Origin: Acanthosepion lycidas
Taxonomy: Eukaryota; Mollusca; Cephalopoda; Sepiida; Sepiidae
Assembly: GCA_963932145.1 (NCBI GenBank)
Contig: OZ010611.1
Coordinates: forward strand, 56,243,292 to 56,307,291
Direction: 5' to 3'
Length of the DNA: 64,000 bases
The notes beneath the pieces are model-generated. The model saw only the letters and a list, made by a program, of their open reading frames with translations, did not search any database and had not been told where the DNA came from. This document shows, piece by piece, positions 60,065-64,000 of this stretch. The translations under genes and the position numbers were made by a program. The stretch's first letter is position 1. Every line of letters starts with the position of its first letter.

Positions 60065-61267
60065 TAATAGAAATTGAGTAGCGTGCAATGGTGTCGTCCC
60101 ATACAACAGCGAATTAGGAAAAAAACTTTGTTGGCACAAAATGGGTGATCAGAGTCTTATTCTCTTCTCTTTGTGCCTTGTCTTTAGCTTTTTCTTCTAT
60201 ATTTAACTTTATGTAGAGGCTAGGCCCCTTTCTAAATCTTGGTTGAAATTATTTTTCATTGTAATTAATAGAAATGGAGTAGCGTTCAATGGTGTCGTCT
60301 CATACAATAGTGAGTTAGGAGAAAAAATTTGTGGGCACAAAATGCGTGATCAGTGTCTTATTCTCTTCTGTTTGTGCCTTGTCTTTAGCTTTTTCTTCTA
60401 TATTTAACTTTATGTAGAGGCTAGTCCCCTTTCTAAATCTTGGATGAAATTATTTTTCATTCTAATTCATAGAAATGGAGTAGCGTGCTATGGTGTCGTC
60501 TCATACAACAGTGAGTTAGGAGAAAAATTTGTGGGCACAAAATGGGTGATCAGTGTCTTATTCTCTTCTGTTTGTGCCTTGTCTTTAGCTTTTTCTTCTA
60601 TATTTAACTTTATGTAGAGGCTAGGCCCCCCCGTAATCTTGGTTGAAATTATTTTTCATTCTAATTCATAGAAATGGAGTAGCGTGCAATGGTGTCGTCC
60701 CATACAACAGCGAATTAGGAAAAAAACTTTGTGGGCACAAAATGGGTGATCAGAGTCTTATTCTCTTCTCTTTGTGCCTTGTCTTTAGCTTTTTCTTCTA
60801 TATTTAACTTTATGTAGAGGCTAGGCCCCTTTCTAAATCTTGGTTGAAATTATTTTTCATTGTAATTAATAGAAATGGAGTAGCGTTCAATGGTGTCGTC
60901 TCATACAATAGTGAGTTAGGAGAAAAAATTTGTGGGCACATAATGGGTGATCAGTGTCTTATTCTCTTCTGTTTGTGCCTTGTGTTTAGCTTTTTCTTCT
61001 ATATTTAACTTTATGTAGAGGCTAGTCCCCTTTCTAAATCTTGGTTGGAATTATTTTTCATTCTAATTCGTAGAAATGGAGTAGCGTGCAATGGAGTCGT
61101 CTCAAACAACAGTGAGTTAGGAGAAAAAATTTGTGGGCACAAAATGGGTGATCAGTGTCTTATTCTCTTCTCTTTGTGCTTTCTCTTTAGCTTTTTCTTC
61201 TATATTTAACTTTATGTAGAGGCTAGGCCCCCCCGTAATCTTGGTTGAAATTATTTTTCATTCTAAT
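60065..61267 (+). repeat. Local 3-monomer HOR (about 601 bp), two units
   Basis: The CAGCGAATTAGG monomer at 60,065, 60,666 and 61,268 is followed each of the first two times by a TAATAG/GCGTTCAATGG/CAATAGTGAG monomer ending GCTAGTCCCC. A monomer ending in seven C and GTAATC comes next. Spacings are 601 and 602 bp. The third unit only begins. This is the shortest multi-monomer period seen in the window. Confidence 0.83.
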
Positions 61268-63436
61268 TCATAGAAATGGAGTAGCGTGTAATGGTGTCGT
61301 CCCATACAACAGCGAATTAGGAAAAAAACTTTGTGGGCACAAAATGGGTGATCAGAGTCTTATACTCTTCTCTTTGTGCCTTGTCTTTAGCTTTTTCTTG
61401 TATATTTAACTTTATGTAGAGGATAGGCCCCCCTCTAAATCTTGGTTGAAATTATTTTTCATTCTAATTAATAGAAATGGAGTAGCGTGCAATGGTGTCG
61501 TCTCATACAACAGTGAGTTAGTAGAAAAAATTTGTGGGCACAAAATGGGGATCAGTGTCTTATTCTCTTCTGTTTGTAACTTGTCTTTAGCTTTTTCTTC
61601 TATATTTAACTTTATGTAGAGGCTAGGCCCCTTTATATATCTTGGTTGAAATTATTTTTCATTCTAATTAATAGAAATGGAGTAGCGTGCAATGGTGTCG
61701 TCTCATACAAAAGTGAGTTAGGAGAAAAAATTTGTGGGCACAAAATGAGTGATCAGTGTCTTTTCTCTTCTGTTTGTGCCTTGTCTTTACCTTTTTCTTC
61801 TATATTTAACTTTATGTAGAGGCTAGACCCCCCCTCTAAATCTTGGTTGAAATTATTTTTCATTCTAATTCATAGAAATGGAGTAACGTGCAATGGTGTC
61901 GTCTCATATAACAGTGAGTTAGGAGAAAAAATTTGTGCGCACAAAATGGGTGATCAGTGTCTTATTCTCTTCTGTTTGTGCCTTGTCTTTAGCTTTTTCT
62001 TCTATATTTAACTTTATGTAGAGGCTAGGCCCCCCCATAAATCTTGGTTGAAATTATTTTTCATTCTAATTAATAGAAATGGAGTAGCGTGCAATGGTGT
62101 CGTCTCATACAACTGTGAGTTAGGAGAAAAAATTTGTGGGCACAAAATGGGTGATCAGTGTCTTATGCTCTTCTGTTTGTGCCTTGTCTTTAGCTTTTTC
62201 TTCTATATTTAACATTATGTAGAGGCTAGGCCCCCCTCTAAATCTTGGTTGAAATTATTTTTCATTCTAATTCATAGAAATGTAGTAGCGTGCAATGGTG
62301 TCGTCTCATACAACAGTGAGTTAGGAGAAAAAATTTGTTGGCACAAAGTGGGTGATCAGTGTTTTATTCTCTTCTGTTTGTGCCTTGTCTTTAGCTTTTT
62401 CTTCTATATTTAACTTTATGTAGAGGCTAGGCCCCCCTCTAAATCTTGGTTGAAATTATTTTTCATTCTAATTCATAGAAATGGAGTAGCGAGCAATGGT
62501 GTCGTCTCATACAACAGTGAGTTAGGAGTAAAAATTTGTGGGCACAAAATGGGTGATCAGTGTCTTATTCTCTGCTGTTTGTGCCTTGTCTTTAGCTTTT
62601 TCTTCTATATTTAACTTTATGTAGATGCTAGGCCCCTTTCTAAATCTTGGTTGAAATCATTTTTCGTTCTAATTCATAGAAATGGAGTAGCGTGCAATGG
62701 TGTCGTCTCATACAACAGTGAGTTAGGAGAAAAAATTTGTGGGCACAAAATGGGTGATCAGTGTCTTATTCTCTGCTGTTTGTGCCTTGTCTTTAGCTTT
62801 TTCTTCTATATTTAACTTTATGTAGATGCTAGGCACCTTTCTAAATCTTGGTTGAAATTATTTTTCATTCTAATTCTTAGAAATGTAGTAGCGTGCAATG
62901 GTGTCGTCTCATACAACAGTGAGTTAGGAGAAAAAATTTGTTGGCACGAAATGGGTGATCAGTGTCTTATTCTCTTCTGTTTGTGCCTTGTCTTTAGCTT
63001 TTTCTTCTATATTTAACTTTATGTAGAGGCTAGGCCCCCATCTAAATCTTGGTTGAAATTATTTTTCATTCTAATTCGTAGAAATGGAGTAGCGTGCAAT
63101 GGTGTCGTCTCATACAACAGTGAGTTAGGAGAAAAAATTTGTGGGCACAAAATGGGTGATCAGTGGCTTATTCTCTGCTGTTTGTGCCTTGTCTTTAGCT
63201 TTTTCTTCTATATTTAACTTTATGTAGAGGCTAGGCCCCCCTCTAAATCTTGGTTGAAATTATTTTTCATTCTAATTCATAGAAATGGAGTAGCGTGCAA
63301 TGGTGTCGTCTCATACAACAGTGAGTTAGTAGAAAAAATTTGTGGGCACAAAATGGGTGATCAGTGTCTTATTCTCTTCTGTTTGGGCCTTGTCTTTAGC
63401 TTTTTCTTCTATATTTAACTTTATGTAGAGGCTAGG

Positions 63437-63447
63437 CCCCCCCCCCC
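63437..63447 (+). repeat. 11-base C run
   Basis: The longest homopolymer I saw. It sits at the hypervariable C/T run of the monomer (positions 160-168) and is followed by GTAATC with loss of the usual TCTAAATC. Other monomers have four to seven C here, so it looks like replication slippage on an already C-rich variant. Confidence 0.85.
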
Positions 63448-64000
63448 GTAATCTTGGTTGAAATTATTTTTCATTCTAATTCATAGAAATGGAGTAGCGT
63501 GCAATGGTGTCGTCTCATACAACAGTGAGTTAGGAGAAAAAATTTCTGGGCACAAAATGGGGGATCAGTGTCTTATTCTCTTCTGTTTGTACCTTGTCTT
63601 TAGCTTTTTCTTCTATATTTAACTTTATGTAGAGGCTAGGCCCCTTTCTAAATCTTGGATGAAATTATTTTTCGTTCTAATTCATAGAAATGGAGTAGCG
63701 TGCTATGGTGTCGTCTCATACAACAGTGAGTTAGGAGAAAAATTTGTGGGCATAAAATGGATGATCAGTGTCTTATTCTCTTCTGTTTATGCCTTGTCCT
63801 TAGCTTTTTTTTCTATATTTAACTTTATGTAGACGCTAGGACCCTTTCTAAATCTTGGTTGAAATTATTTTTCATTCTAATTCATAGAAATGGAGTAGCG
63901 TGCAATGGTGTCATCTCATACAACATTGAGTTAGGAGAAAAAATTTGTGGGCATAAAATGGGTGATCAGTGTCTTATTCTCTTCTGTTTGTGCCTTGTCT

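Larger units (their letters stand above)
1..64000 (+). repeat. 201-bp satellite DNA array, about 318 tandem monomers
   Basis: The same 201-bp sequence recurs head to tail from the first base to the last. Monomers starting with the TCATAGAAAT-type motif begin at 1, 202, 402, 603, 804, 1005 and so on, to 63,882. The total drift from an exact 201-bp grid is only about 37 bases over 318 units, so indels are few and small. Every monomer lies on the same strand; I saw no inversion, no spacer and no inserted element. Common variants are TCAT/TAAT/TCGT at the monomer start, GTGGGC/GTGCGC/GTTGGC in the middle, TTCTGT/TGCTGT in the pyrimidine stretch, and a variable C/T run near position 160. The array runs off both window ends. 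It is most likely heterochromatic satellite, perhaps centromeric; the location is inference. The family name is not known to me. Confidence 0.98.
58659..64000 (+). repeat. Right-edge block with a distinct CAGCGAATTAGG subfamily
   Basis: A subfamily with GTCGTCCCATAC, CAGCGAATTAGG, AAAAAAAC, GATCAGAGTC and TCTCTTTG occurs at 58,860, 59,663, 60,065, 60,666 and 61,268; a related form opens the block (CATCGAATTAGG). It is confined to this block. C-runs near monomer position 160 are longer here, and CCCCCCCGTAATC endings appear in several monomers. From about 61,630 the sequence returns to types shared with 45,561-45,800 and with 56,400-57,560. The window ends inside a monomer that starts at 63,882. 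Confidence 0.82.

Noticed and set aside
1-64000. One frame of the consensus has a single stop in 67 codons, and 201 is divisible by three
   Set aside because: With six frames and a T-rich, TA-poor stretch this can occur by chance. Frame-breaking indels of 1 or 2 nt are tolerated throughout the array, so I do not infer a repeat protein.
1-64000. CENP-B box or telomere-like repeats
   Set aside because: No TTCG...CGGG-type motif was seen in the monomer. TTTAGG and GTTAGG occur only singly, once per monomer, not as tandem telomere repeats.
1-64000. CRISPR array, given the regular repeats
   Set aside because: The repeats are directly adjacent with no unique spacers, and the unit is 201 bp.
1-64000. 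Inserted transposons, LTR elements or other virus-like fossils
   Set aside because: Every stretch I followed reads as the 201-bp monomer. No flanking direct repeats, foreign sequence or change of orientation was found.

Overview
The whole 64 kb window is one uninterrupted, head-to-tail satellite DNA array. The repeat unit is 201 bp, about 37% G+C by hand count of a typical monomer. It occurs about 318 times plus a partial last copy (from 63,882), always in the same orientation. I found no protein gene, RNA gene, CRISPR array, transposon or unrelated sequence. Both ends of the window lie inside the array, so its true length is unknown. A long, pure, homogenised tandem array with higher-order structure points to a eukaryotic chromosome and to constitutive heterochromatin (centromere, pericentromere, subtelomere or a heterochromatic knob). 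The monomer matches no satellite family I recognise and shows no CENP-B-box-like motif. A plant source is possible, but the sequence does not settle it.

Monomers differ from each other by diagnostic substitutions and 1-4 nt indels, and those markers reveal several superimposed levels of organisation. (1) 1-2,210: mosaic monomers. (2) 2,211-9,037: an 8-monomer higher-order repeat (HOR) of about 1,607 bp, four units plus the first monomer of a fifth. (3) 9,038-16,472: mosaic, with a local 4-monomer period (11,251-13,260) and copies of segments from region 1. (4) 16,473 to about 28,790: a long HOR whose successive units hold 17, 15, 19 and 11 monomers, differing by in-register loss or gain of monomers at chimeric junctions. 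(5) About 28,790-35,160: diverse monomers, partly related to segments 20-24 kb upstream. (6) 35,161 to about 42,450: a 14-monomer HOR (2,810 bp) present in nearly two almost identical copies, with older partial copies upstream. (7) About 42,450-46,000: mosaic. (8) 46,001-58,658: a 9-monomer HOR (1,809 bp), a 5-monomer HOR (1,005 bp) derived from it, and dispersed 3-monomer blocks. (9) 58,659-64,000: a distinct monomer subfamily, a local 3-monomer HOR and expanded C-runs.

With no genes, the biology here is array evolution: repeated unequal exchange, conversion and segmental amplification, nearly always keeping the 201-bp register. Three features inside the monomer deserve attention. One is a short dyad that becomes a perfect 14-bp palindrome in several subfamilies, including one with a matched pair of changes in the two arms. 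Another is a GT...branch-site...polypyrimidine...AG arrangement that looks like a 79-nt intron in most monomers. The third is a 67-codon frame with a single stop per monomer. I judge the last to be non-coding.
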